A stretch of 64,000 nt of DNA. Source: Numida meleagris. Lineage: Eukaryota; Chordata; Aves; Galliformes; Numididae. The notes under the pieces are model-generated. The model saw only the letters and a list, made by a program, of their open reading frames with translations. It did no database searches and was not told the DNA's origin. Made by a program: the position numbers and the translations under genes. The stretch is taken from contig NC_034412.1 of assembly GCF_002078875.1 (NCBI RefSeq), positions 15,788,238-15,852,237 of the forward strand, given 5' to 3'. Shown here in pieces: positions 11,942 to 22,916 of this stretch (position 1 is its first letter; each line of letters begins with the position of its first letter).

Positions 11942-14900
11942 GTTTGCTTGGAGTCTTAATGGAAGTGGAAAAACAGTGGAGCTACAGACATTTTCATGTA
12001 ATGCTACAGTATTTAGGTAGACTAAATATTTCCATTTAGTATAGGGTGAAGAAAATCATCTCTTCCCTTGTCTTTTATTTGTTGCTGTTCAGGGTGAGCC
12101 TTCTGCTCACCAGTATCTGGAGCTGCCTGAAAAGGTGCTTCCATGTCTGTGTTTTTCTTGCTGTTCTTGGGGAGAGGGTGAGAGTATATTTATTATGTTT
12201 TGGACTCTGTGCACCTCCTCCGAAGAGAGGACTATGCCAAGGGATTGTCACCAAACTCAGCTTTCTATATTTTTTCCACAGTTAGATGCTAGGTTTTGTT
12301 TAACAATGTAGTGTATTGCTCGGCTGTGCCTGTAGGGTCCCACGCAGAGATCGGTGCCTTTGCTGCTGAAAGCCTGACCTGTTTGTGCACTGTTGTCCTC
12401 TCATTCTTGGTGATGTGTTCCTTTCTTGAAGAAAAAAAATACATGGAAGCACCTGGCAGCTTACTGTTGTGTGTAACTAACTGCTGAAGGAAGGTAGCAA
12501 AGTGGCGATGGACTCGAGGTTTCTCCCTGTGGCTAGTGTGCTGAGCGTGTCCTGCTGCCTGTAACTACTGAGTACTTCTTGGAAATACTTTCCCATGTCT
12601 TGAGGATGCAAAAACAGCAAAGTGAACCATGACTGGAGAGGAATGATGCTTTCTAGTTGCTACTCTCATGGCCTTAGCTTAGCAGGTATTGTTCTTTCCT
12701 TTTGTCTGTAAGATAATTGTAATGAAAACTAGTGAAGGGTAAGTGCTGACAGTGCGACTATTTTTAGACGGCTTGACAGGAAGCGTTTTCTTGTTCCTGT
12801 TCTGTTTGATGTTCTGCTGACTTTCTCATAAATATTAACCCAGCTGGGGTATCAGTGTCTGTTGCTACAGGGGGATGGCGATAACAATAACAAAAGACAA
12901 TGTCAGTAATAGCCAAATTTAAATGTCTTCTGTTGCTTTAAATAGATGAAGTAGATTCTGGTTGAAAATCAGTTTCTTATTAATTCTTTCAGTTGCACAG
13001 GAGTGTCTTCAGATTTCTGCCTGCATAGTTGGGTTGGAAAGTGGGATTAGCTTTACCCATAAAGTACGGGCTCACATTGCTGCTCTTCTGGATTGGGTTA
13101 GATCTTCCAGCACTCCTGTCCATAGGCGGATGTCTGGATTCTCTGCACTCCCCAGTCAAGTGATAGTTGTGTGGTTTGATGATGTTCTTCCCGCATCCCC
13201 AACTAAATTTACGTGTGGAATGGGATACTGGATCCATTTTCTCCGTTACTTTCTTGAGTGATTTATACTTTCATCTCCTGAAAGCCCCAGGAAGTGCTGC
13301 GCACAGCCCAGGGGCAGCAGCAATAGCAAGACAGAGGTGAAACTCTGTAAGCCTTCACTTCTCACCATGCCTGATTCCTGTGGCTTGCTGTTGTGTGAAC
13401 ATGGGCTCTGCAGGATGCTTAGGGCTTTCACCTTCAGTCAAGGTGTAGCACACTTCTAGTGATGATATCTGAGGTTTGCTTTTGCCCTTCAGATCAGATG
13501 CTGATGTGTGAGGTCTGAAAGGCAGGAGGTGCCTCTGTGCAGAGTGGGAGGGCTCATGTTAAGGGCTTCTCACGAGGTGCTGTGGCTTCCCTTTCCTGGT
13601 GCTTCTGAACGCTGCAGAAAGCCTGCCGCAGTGCTCTCCTCTGTGAATCTCATATTTTATGAAGAGTGATCTTTTTGCATTAAGCATTGCTATGTCCATA
13701 GTGAGACTAAGTAACTGTCACCAGCCCTGACCTTCTGCCTGGCAGCCTGTCTTCAGTTGTGCGTACGTTCCTTTATTTAGACATAACTGTTCCCAACTTA
13801 CTCAGCTGCTTGACAGAAGCAGAAATGACAGCAAGGTGAGAGCTGTTGTGTTGGCTGCCACTCTGTGTTGCCTTCAAGTCATCATCATGTTACATACAGA
13901 GTGATAAATGATAATTAACGCCTGACTAGAATCTAAGTAGAGTCCTAATTGTATGTCAGGGTAAGTTTTGGCAGAAATGAACAATTGCTATCCCTGCATC
14001 TTAATTTTTGCCACGTTTTTTAAGAGAAAGTGGAGTCTGAAGTTTCCCAGAGTCTGCAAAAAGGGGTATGTTTGAAGGAAACCTGATTTTCCATACATTC
14101 ACTTGGATGTCACCAGTTCTTGTTGGCTATGCTGCCAAAGCTTTCACTAGAGCATTTAGTTCCTTCAAAAATAACCAAAAAAATGTCAGGGTTAAAGCTC
14201 CAGCGTGTAGTCTGTAACATTTAAATTATTTACAAATGCAGTTGCGCTTTCCCAGCTGGAGGTACTTAGGAGCATAAGGCTCTATGGAATGCCTGGCTGC
14301 CAGCAGAAAGAGAGGCTGGTCCAGGAAGCTGGTCATGTATTTTAAAGCACAATTGCATGTTCAGCACAATTAGAGAACTGAACGCATCCCTACAATAAAT
14401 CAATACATTTGCTAGCATAAATAATTAAGACTTCTTGAAAAGCAGCATCGGGCTGGTTTTGTTTTTTGCTTTCTATTTGCGTGGGGAAGTCTTGGAAGAC
14501 TAAACAGAGAAGGAGTCAACATTTGGGTACTACCTAAAATAATTAAGGATCCCTTTGAAGTTAGAGTTGTGTCATTGTGTCATAATTAAATAGAGAATGA
14601 CATCGCTTCTATGCTAAATCATTTTCTCTTTTGTAATGTTCTCAGAGGTTTCTGTGAGGACAGGGTTCTTTCTGTAAAGGTGAGTTAATAAAGAATGCGA
14701 ACAACAGATATGATTAAAACTTTAATAATAACAGCAAATGAGTTGCAGCTAGACTTGATTCAGTAAGAAGGGAAACTGCTTTCACATATGTGCATTTAGC
14801 TTGTAATTTCTTCTCATATTTTAATCTCCTTTGGAGTTCAGTATTAATCTCTCAAAACACACGTTACTAATCAAAATATTATTCTTCTGAAGATTTTTGC

Positions 14901-16320
14901 TTGAAATAGCCACCAGAAGACATATGTTTTTAGACAATGTGTTACAGCTTAACAAATATAGACTTACATTTGGGTTGGTTTTGCTAATTTTTTATGTACT
15001 TGAATAAAGAGCCTTGTGGATGTGAATGTTAATTGATACCAGCAACACAGGTTCATTAGCTTTGGTTTTTGTGTGATTTTATTCTCTTCTGGAGTTGAAG
15101 CAAAAGAAAGGGAGTGAAACCCTGGCAGGAGACTTGAAATGAAAAACACATGTTGTGCAGAAAAGCTGTCCAGGGTATGGAGCGTCACAGTGCAACTCAT
15201 TAGATGCTAGAGTAGCTGTTACTCCATTTGATATTGCAAGCACATTCTTGTGCCATGAAAAAGCAAAGCAAGATCACTTCTGAAAAGTGCAGGATATTTT
15301 CTGTTGGGGCTGTTTTTCTGGCTGGGGTAATGGGAGGGGAGTGCAAGCTTCCCTGAGGTTCCGGGTCTGCTAGCAGAGGCCCTGGGGCTGATTGGCGCAT
15401 GCTGTAGCGAAAAGGATGACTCCTGTTGTATGGCAGTAGTGAGCACTACATATCTACAACTCCCATCACCGGAGACCGATGTTTCTGTGTAGAAATTCAT
15501 CATTTGCCCAGTGTCTTGAGCCCTGGACATGTCATGGCTGGGACAAATGTGGCATGATGGAAAAGGGGAATGGCTGCTTGGTTTGCCCTGCCTGGACCCA
15601 TCAGGTTTGGGGGTTTTGAGTAGCATTACATAAATAAATACATAACTCTTCCTTAATATTTACATCCTGCAGAAATTCCGGACTCTTATGATATGCAGTC
15701 TCTTTATTTTGGGAAGAACTACCATTGGGTTTTTGGATTTAAGATAAAAAGGATCTGATGCCTCTGCTAGTGGAGATAATTTGTATTCTTCTTGTGGGAT
15801 CTTTGCTGTCGGAACAAATGACACATCTGTAGCTGCTCTGTTTGGGGGAGTGAGATGATGGGACATCAGCACCTGAGAAAACACAGGTTTTGCTGGGCCC
15901 TGCATGTACAAATTTTACTTTGCATTCCCCTTCTTCCTTTATCCGCATTTTGTGCCTCATTTACCAGCTGTAGAAGGTTATGCTCAGAAATTGAATGAGA
16001 TTGTTCATTTTGGTTCCTTGCTTCTGTCTGAACTCTTTGCGTATGGAGACTGTCTCAAAGTGAAATTGCCTTGAAATAATAAGCAACGATTGTACAGCTG
16101 ACTTTGAGCTGAAAGAAGCCTGATTGGGAGCTTTTGCTCCTTCTTATGTGAGGCTGGAAACAGCCCTCTGCAAAGTGAAATTGTGTGCTCTAAATGGTCA
16201 GTTTCCAGCCACTTGTTCCTGCCTTTGTGTTGGGCTTTGGCTTGAGCAGCTCTTCCGCTTTGCTGTCAGGTCACAGATCTGGGCTCAGTTTTGCTGGGCT
16301 GAATGAGCCACGTTCTGGCA

Positions 16321-16500
16321 GTCCTGGAATAATGCAGTTTGGAAAGAACTTCTGGAGACCATCCAGTCCAGCTCGCAGCCCGTCCAGCTGAACCAGGCCC
16401 TTGGCAGGCCAAGCACTGAGTCTGTGAGGATGGGGAGCCCGCTGCCTGTACCGGCACTTGGCTGCCTTGTGGGGAAGCATTCCTATTGTGCCCCACTGGG
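16321..16500 (-). mobile_element. Degenerate CR1 LINE fragment (antisense)
   Basis: The plus strand contains a sequence like the reverse complement of a CR1 3' end: GGAAAGAACTTCTGGAGACC followed by an ATCCAGTCCA-type motif, corresponding to the usual GGAAGGGACCT...CATCTAGTCCA of antisense CR1 copies. The match is worn and the far border is uncertain; the repeat may continue to about 16650. CR1 is the dominant non-LTR retrotransposon of birds and inserts as 5'-truncated copies. No open reading frame survives. Confidence 0.5.
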
Positions 16501-19483
16501 TCTCCCCTTGTCACAGCTTCTGTGTGGTGTAGCTCATCCCCTAGCCATTCTGCTATGGCTTCTTTGTACAACACTCGTGTCCTACGTGTGAGCACAGCTT
16601 TAGTTGTTACTTCTGATGGAGGTTCATTCCAGAGTTTCTCTTGATGCATCTATTTTTTTGTAGTGCTATGTCAGACAAAGGCTCCAAATAATAGTCCACC
16701 TGTTTTATATGACAATAAAAGTTCCTTTAAAAAAAATTACTTCATAAGTTAAATATGAAATTTTACTGGTATGTATTCAAGGAAGCCACAGCAGTGTTCT
16801 GTACCACTCTAAAATATTCAGTGTTAGCTCCAAACGCCACTGGAGTGCATTGAAATACAGAGATTTTAATCACTGCGTATGGAGTACGGTTCTCCTGTTT
16901 TACTTAATCTGGGAAAAGTGTCTAAGAGTAATCCTGCTGATCTCACTGAGGCTGTAATTGCAGAAAACTATCGATCAAAGTGAGAAGTGACTTCCAAATC
17001 CATCAGGGTGCTCCACTCAAGTTGGAAATAATTTGTATGCAAATAATTGCCATGTTCTTGTATCCGTAGATCAAGTTCTATTAAAAAATAATAATAACTT
17101 TCTGAGGGACTCTTTTGGTGTTGGAGCTCAGGAGCCTAGCCCAGTTTGTGTCATTGGTATGTTGCAAATCCTTACTCTACTCCTTTTTATCTCTTTGTCC
17201 CTAATTCCTTACCTGTTAAGTGGCTGTGGTACGTTTATGTCATTAGTGAGTGTGCTGGGGGACCTGTCAGCTGAAAACATCTGTGTTTTGGCCATGCACA
17301 GCAGTGATGAGGAGTACTCCGCAGAACATCTGTGTTACACTTTTCAGTGGACGTCAGTGTGAAAGAGGAGAATAGAAACCAGTACTGAGGCATAGCACAT
17401 GCAGTGCCAGGCAGCATTCCTGTGGTCAGCGGGCCTCTGTCTCAGCTGTGATGAGAAATGCCTGATGCTCTTTGGTGGTCAACAAGGTTTTACAAACACG
17501 GTCATTTATTTCATCTGCCTTGCTCTCGTTATCTAGCTGGAGAGGAAAGGGTCTGGTGGTGAATCTGTCTTTCATGTGCTCTTCCCTAGAGGGTGCCATC
17601 GTCCCACGCTGTGTGGCTGACAGTGCGCAGCCAGGAAGCGTGCAGCCCTGCCAAGGTGCACTGCCAGCACCTGTGACACCAGGAGAAGCAGGGTGGCTGA
17701 GTGGGGTACGCCTCTCCTGTAGCCACAGCCGAATACTGTGCAATGGGATGCTGCGCCCACTCTGCACACCTCATTGAGAATTGCTCATGTCTGTCAGAGA
17801 TAGCTTCAGCAGGAGGAAATGTGGTTTCAAGATGAAGTTGTATGTCGTTCAGAAACTGCACTGACTGTTTAGCAAAGTGAATGCTTCCTCCCCGGTTTGC
17901 TACGCAGTCACCGGGGGACGGAAACTAGAGAAATGCAGAACTCTTTGTATCCTTCTGGCCCTCCATTGCCTTGGGAAGGCCCCTTGACCAGGTTTGAGGT
18001 CGCAGCTCTTCTGGCATTTAGCTGTTTTGTAGCAACGCTTTGAAATAGTGTTTTTGAAATGCAATGTTTTTAAACAGCTGTAAGCCCTCAGGTAGAGAGC
18101 ATGTGAGAAGGATAGGGCACTGAGGTTATTTGTGGCTTTAGCAATCAACAGTGCATATCCTTTCTCTGAAATGAAAGTGTGATCCCTGTGCTTGAAGCTT
18201 TTTTCCTCAAAACATGTGGTTGCAGGGGTTCAGGCCAGCACCATGCAGCATCCTGGCTGGGCTGTGGAAAGTGCTGGGATGTGGCGGTGTCAGAGGAGAG
18301 GATGGGGCAGCTCCTGAGAAGGGATCCACACAGGCCCCCGTCCTCCTCTTGAAGCCTGGCAGCAAATGGGGGCAGGGAAATGGTGTTGGAAATGGTGCCA
18401 TGAGATTCTGCTGCAGCGTGGTGACTGTCTGCTGCGTCCTGCTGCTTGCGTTAGAGACCTGGTCACTGCAAAAAGCTCATTGAAAGCTTTCAGTTCATAC
18501 TGTTCCTCAGGCATAAAACCTGATTGGAAAGGAGCCACGTTGATGATGGGTTTGTTTCATGGAGCAGGCTGCCATAAAGAGTGCATCTTAGTGTATTTTG
18601 TGTACCTGGATGCTGATTCCTTGGGAGCTGGTGAGGATTCCGTGGTTGTTTTGAAGCAGCCAAGCATGAAGAGAGCCTTTTAGAACCATCTACGTATTTT
18701 CTCTCTATTTTCCTTGCTAATGCCTTCCAAGCCTTTATGAAAACAAATCCTGACTGCAGACAAGGACCTTTGATGTGTCTGAGGAAAACTCCATTTGCTA
18801 AAAGACAGTGTCAGCTCTTTTGTTTTGGAAGCATGAGGTGGGTGATAAATCGTAAGGTGCTGAGAGGTGACAGTGGCTTGTCAAAATTTTTGTGACCTTC
18901 ATCTGCATCAAGGTAAAGGTGGTACTTGTGCTGTTGTAACTTGCTTGAAAGGCTTGCCTGCTCCTGCTATGAACCGAGGCCTTTCCTGCAGTTTTGCTAT
19001 AATTAGGTCTCTGCTGTCTTTAGTTCCTCTTAATGGCTTGGGATTTTTGGGAGCCAGCCTGAGCAGACTGCCATCAGCGTAACACAGGCGTTCACCTGCC
19101 ACTCCTGCCTTGGGATCTTCAAGCTTCAAAGGCTTCTGTAGAACTTTTCAATGTGGGTCATGTAGGCATGCCAGAGAGGGGCTGTTGTTTTCCAGAGAAC
19201 TTAACTAAAATTTGTATGCTGTCTTCATAGCTGATCAGCTACAGGCAAAGGGTTCTCTTTGCTGTGGGGAGACCAATGTTGTAGTGGGTTGGGAGGAAGG
19301 GTCGGTGTTTCCTTTGGGAAGGATCTCCTCCGTGAGCTGTCTTCTGATTAAAGCTCTTGGCTGACAGCCAACGTACTGACAGGCTATCTCCTTTTCATTC
19401 AAATGACAAATTCAAATTACACAAAAAGGGGGAAAAAATTTAAAAAGCTTGTGGGAAGGGAACAAATGTGGGGTGCTAAAGAG

Positions 19484-19519
19484 ATATGTAACAGGACTGT
19501 AATATGTAATAGGACTGTA
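19484..19519 (+). repeat. 18-base tandem duplication
   Basis: Two adjacent 18-base units (19484-19501 and 19502-19519) of the form ATATGTAAYAGGACTGTA differ at one base. It is a small local duplication in intron 1 and has no recognised function. Confidence 0.85.
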
Positions 19520-22376
19520 AGAAAGTCTCTCAGCCTGCAGGAGAGGAAGTGCAGGAGCGCTGCAGAAGAAAAAGAAGCCAGAGCTTGGAAGGCGAGGGGT
19601 TTACGCCTTGCTGCAGGATTCCTGCCAGAGTCGGTGTACCTCCTCGGGCCTTGGCTGCCCATTTGTAGAGCTGGCATCTCTTCCACGTGGAAGCTGAAGC
19701 TGGATGACGGATAGCTGCTAGTTCAAGAATCCAGATGCCTTTGGACTCTACTTTCTTATCACAGACTTTATAAGACATGGCAAGTGCGACCCACTTCTGC
19801 CATTGCACAGCTTCGCTGCTCCACAGACCCAACCCTAGGAGCTGCCAAGGACCGGGTCACCGAAATCATCTGGGTTAAAAAAAAAAAAAGAATCTTGCCT
19901 CTCCATGTTTCAGCTATTTCTTTTTTAAATGATGATACCTTTAGTGGTCTGCTTCCCAGCCTGTTCTGTGGGCTGTCATGCAGGGGTTATGCTGCTGCTT
20001 GAGCACTGCCAGAACAACTGGTGGTGAAGAGCGAAGGGAGAATGGGCAGTGGGTGGCTTTGAGGGTCAGCCTTGTTGCAGGAGTTTTCAGAATGGGGAAT
20101 TGAGGCATTGCTTGCACAAAGGAGGATTTTGCTTCTGAAAGGGTTTCAGTGAGTTCAGCTTCTGGATTAAAGCGCTAATTAATTATCACAAAACAGTGCT
20201 TGATGTTTCATTGTAAGAGAAACTAACACCGTTAATGGTGTGTAAACATAACATGTGTTAATGAGACCCCTACATTTAAAAAATAAGTCTATGTGGGAGG
20301 TGGGCTCCAGGCATTTTTAATGGGCTGGGAAGTTTCCTTTCCAAAGGTAGCTCATGCTTCTATGAGATTTCCTTCAAAAGTGTTTGAGGAACCAAAGAAA
20401 CAAAAAAACAGAGGCTGGTGGGGTTTTGGTGGTTGTTGTTTTCTTGTGTGCTGTAGCTGTTTTTTCAGCTTGTGAGTTTTGATCAGGCCTGGATGGCCAG
20501 TTTTAGCTGCCTTGGGCTCGTGCAGTTTACTTGGTTTTGGACTAAGCCTTGTTTTAATTTGGTAGGAGATGTCATGCCAAGATTACATCATTCCTACTTG
20601 TATCTAATAGTATCTTAATCCACAAATAATTCTAAGGAAGTCACTTAGACCACTGTCAGAGAAGAATTTCAACCAAAGACAACTGAAATGAATGGGATTC
20701 TTCACTGAGAGGAAAGCAAAGCTTTGGGTCAAGCCCCAGGGTGCTATCCTGTGTGCGTGTCGGTTTGTGCTATGGAAACCAAATGTCATAGAAATCCCTG
20801 CCAGCCCTCCCAGCTGAGCACTGGGGAGTAAAGATGTCATATAGGCAGACGTGCGATGTGCAACAGCCCCAAGGTAGCAGAGCAGTTGCCATAACAGCTG
20901 GCAGCAGACATTACTCAGGAAGTTATCCAAGCCCGTATTGATGCTGCTGGAATTAGGGTAGGAATTGAGCTCTTTCTGCTGCCAAGTGCATCTTCTGTGT
21001 GGTCAAGGTGTCAGGCTGAGTTCTGGTGTAGCAGGGGACTGATGACAGTGAAAACAGTAGCAGCAGGCGGGGCTGCTGGTTTGGTGCGGAACTTGTACAG
21101 CTGTGCCACTGTATAATCACATTAGAAGAGTCAAGCTCCCAAGTGTGCCACACGGCCTGCTCTGTGGGGTAGACCTGTACAGATGGGCACGTCACTGAGC
21201 ATGCAAGGGCTGAGCCGGGGAGGTCTGAGGGGAGGCCAGCCTGATAGCTGCGTGGGTTGTGCTGCTAACTTTTCTCCTAATGCGCTCAAAGCCATTAGCT
21301 CTGAAGAAAGGCAAGGAATAATGGCAATGAGTGTGTTACTTTTAAAGGACGTATTTGGTTTTTCTGGCAAGTGCTTTAATTACAGTTATGTCTTTTGCTA
21401 AGCAATTAAACTCTAATCAAACCCAGAAGAAAATACTTCCACAGAGTGCTTTCAGTGCAGCTCCTGCCCGAGGTTGTAAGGGGGGGCATTATTTACAGAG
21501 AGCACAACAACAGCATTATAGCGCTATGTGGAAATTGATGACAAACCTCTCACGACCTTCATTAGGAATCAAAGCCTTTTGATGTAAGACAAATACATTT
21601 TTGGGATGCACGTATAATCAGGTTATACATATGAGCTTAAAAGCTGCTTCTCTGGAAGCCCTACTGGAAATTCTTAGTTTTCACAACGTGTAGGAGAGAT
21701 CCATTTCTGTATATGTATTTAGCGTTAACTTCCTCTCAAATGCTGTTACCTTACACTGCACACCATTATAGCCTGTGCTGTTTCCAGGTTGGTCACATGG
21801 TTTCTAAGCATCCCTGGCTGCTTTCTGACCGACTTGTCGTGCAGGGGCTGCTCCCGCTGGCTGCCTGCGGCTGCCTGGAACCCCGTGGATGGGGCCGAAC
21901 ATGCTTTCCTCTTACTGCTCCTGGAAGGTCACCGGTGGCTCATTCACTGTGAGACCCTATTAGCAGAGACCCTCCTGAACACAATCCTCCTGTGTGGATG
22001 TAAAAATGTATTACTCTGCAGAACAAATGCATGTGTGGGAACACACAACAGCTATGCTATTGAAAGGCATTTCAGAGCCGAACACTGCTGGCTCTCATAC
22101 AGCCTGGCTATTTTAACATGAGCTGGATGAGCCAGTCCAGATTTTTTTTTTTCCCTTGTTACATTTACGACTCAAAAGAGCTTGCTGTGCTTCAGAAAAC
22201 TGCGAGAAGTGAAAAGATTAGTCCAAATCCTTCAATGAGCTTTAGTATTTTCAGCACAGTGTTTTACAGACAGCATGCTGATAATGAGAGCTAATAACTT
22301 TCCAGATGTTTGCTGTTATTGTGTTACACGTGACTTTTTTAAAGGTTTGCAAACAGATCCTACCAGTTGTTGTTGG

Positions 22377-22388
22377 TGTGTGTGTGTG
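22377..22388 (+). repeat. Short GT dinucleotide repeat
   Basis: Six GT units lie about 360 bases upstream of the exon 1b ATG. The array is short, but potentially polymorphic and Z-DNA prone. Confidence 0.7.
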
Positions 22389-22429
22389 CGGCAAACAGCT
22401 GGTTTGTTTGAACTTGGAATTTTAATACT

Positions 22430-22751
22430 TTCAGTTCCATGAAAGTGGGATGGGAGGAGGAGGCTCGTTGTACAAGAGAGAGAGTGCATTTTCTCGTGTG
22501 AATTCAGAAGCAGGGAGGGAGAGGGAGGAAAGGATCATAATACTGTGTGTGCTTCAGTTTCAGTGGATCAAATCTTTCCTCTATCTGCATCCAAGCTATT
22601 CGGTTGTGATCAGATGATCAGAACTCAAGGAAGCGATTGGAGAACGAGCTGGCTGCAGCTGCACTGTAGGCTGTTTTCAGGGACAAGGAGCCACTGTTTT
22701 TGAAACACAGCGTAAACATAGAAGTTATATTGTAGGCTTCAGGATGCAGAT
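22430..22751 (+). promoter_or_regulatory. DOCK10: Candidate internal promoter / 5' UTR for exon 1b
   Basis: This is the sequence immediately upstream of the exon 1b ATG. It is CpG-poor, with a purine-rich stretch (GGGAGGAGGAGG- and GAGGAAAGG-like) and no strong TATA box. A near-ISRE (reverse strand GAAACTGAAG, 22553-22562) and a PU.1-type GAGGAA core are visible, and an IRF half-site-like AAGTGAAA lies further up at 22207-22214. These motifs are short and could be chance. An out-of-frame upstream ATG at 22744 overlaps the main start. A promoter must exist here if exon 1b is a true first exon, because an in-frame TAG at 22719-22721 prevents read-through from an earlier exon in this frame. Confidence 0.4.
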
Positions 22752-22916
22752 ATGGGTTGTGCTGCCAGCATTGTTCTGCTTCAAGCCTTTCGTTCTGTGG
22801 TACAGAGGAACTGTCCACATATTTGTAGGCGACGACGGCGAGAGGAGTTGTCACATGAAATCCTGCCACTGGACAGCGATGAGGAAATGAGCAGACCCAG
22901 GACTCTCATCATCATG
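22752..22916 (+). CDS. DOCK10: DOCK10 alternative exon 1b (predicted acylated N-terminus)
   Basis: The ATG at 22752 (G at -3, G at +4) opens a 55-codon frame beginning MGCAASIVLLQAFRSVVQRN and ending in LIIM, followed by GTACAG as splice donor. The phase is 0, so it joins exon 2 in frame. An in-frame stop lies at 22719-22721. MGCAAS has Gly2 and Ser6 as in N-myristoylation signals and Cys3 as a palmitoylation site. C21 and C25 precede a run of five Arg (26-30), then an acidic LDSDEE segment (40-45). From memory DOCK9 has an alternative N-terminus that also starts MGC and has a related 'R-x-V-x-x-RNC' core, which supports a real homologous exon. I read it as an alternative first exon for a membrane-targeted isoform. 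The weak point is the donor, which lacks G at +5. Confidence 0.72.

Larger units (their letters stand above)
2651..22751 (+). other. DOCK10: Intron 1, first segment (exon 1a donor to exon 1b)
   Basis: This is about 20 kb of non-coding DNA with no supported protein-coding gene. It starts inside the CpG island. It contains a hairpin-rich, LTR-like segment (about 9640-9900), a pyrimidine-rich stretch near 10480-10760, a 17-base G run (11646-11662), a 51-base pure pyrimidine tract (11891-11941), a degenerate antisense CR1 piece (about 16321-16500), an 18-base tandem duplication (19484-19519) and a short GT repeat (22377-22388). AT-rich, low-repeat stretches around 14390-14660 and 21260-21560 look like candidate conserved non-coding elements, but conservation cannot be judged from one sequence. 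Open frames of 60-203 codons overlap on both strands and none resembles a known family. Confidence 0.7.

Noticed and set aside
22799..22832. Alternative donors GTACAG (22799) and GTAGGC (near 22830) inside exon 1b
   Set aside because: Neither leaves phase 0, so joining exon 2 would shift the frame; 22917 is the only compatible donor.
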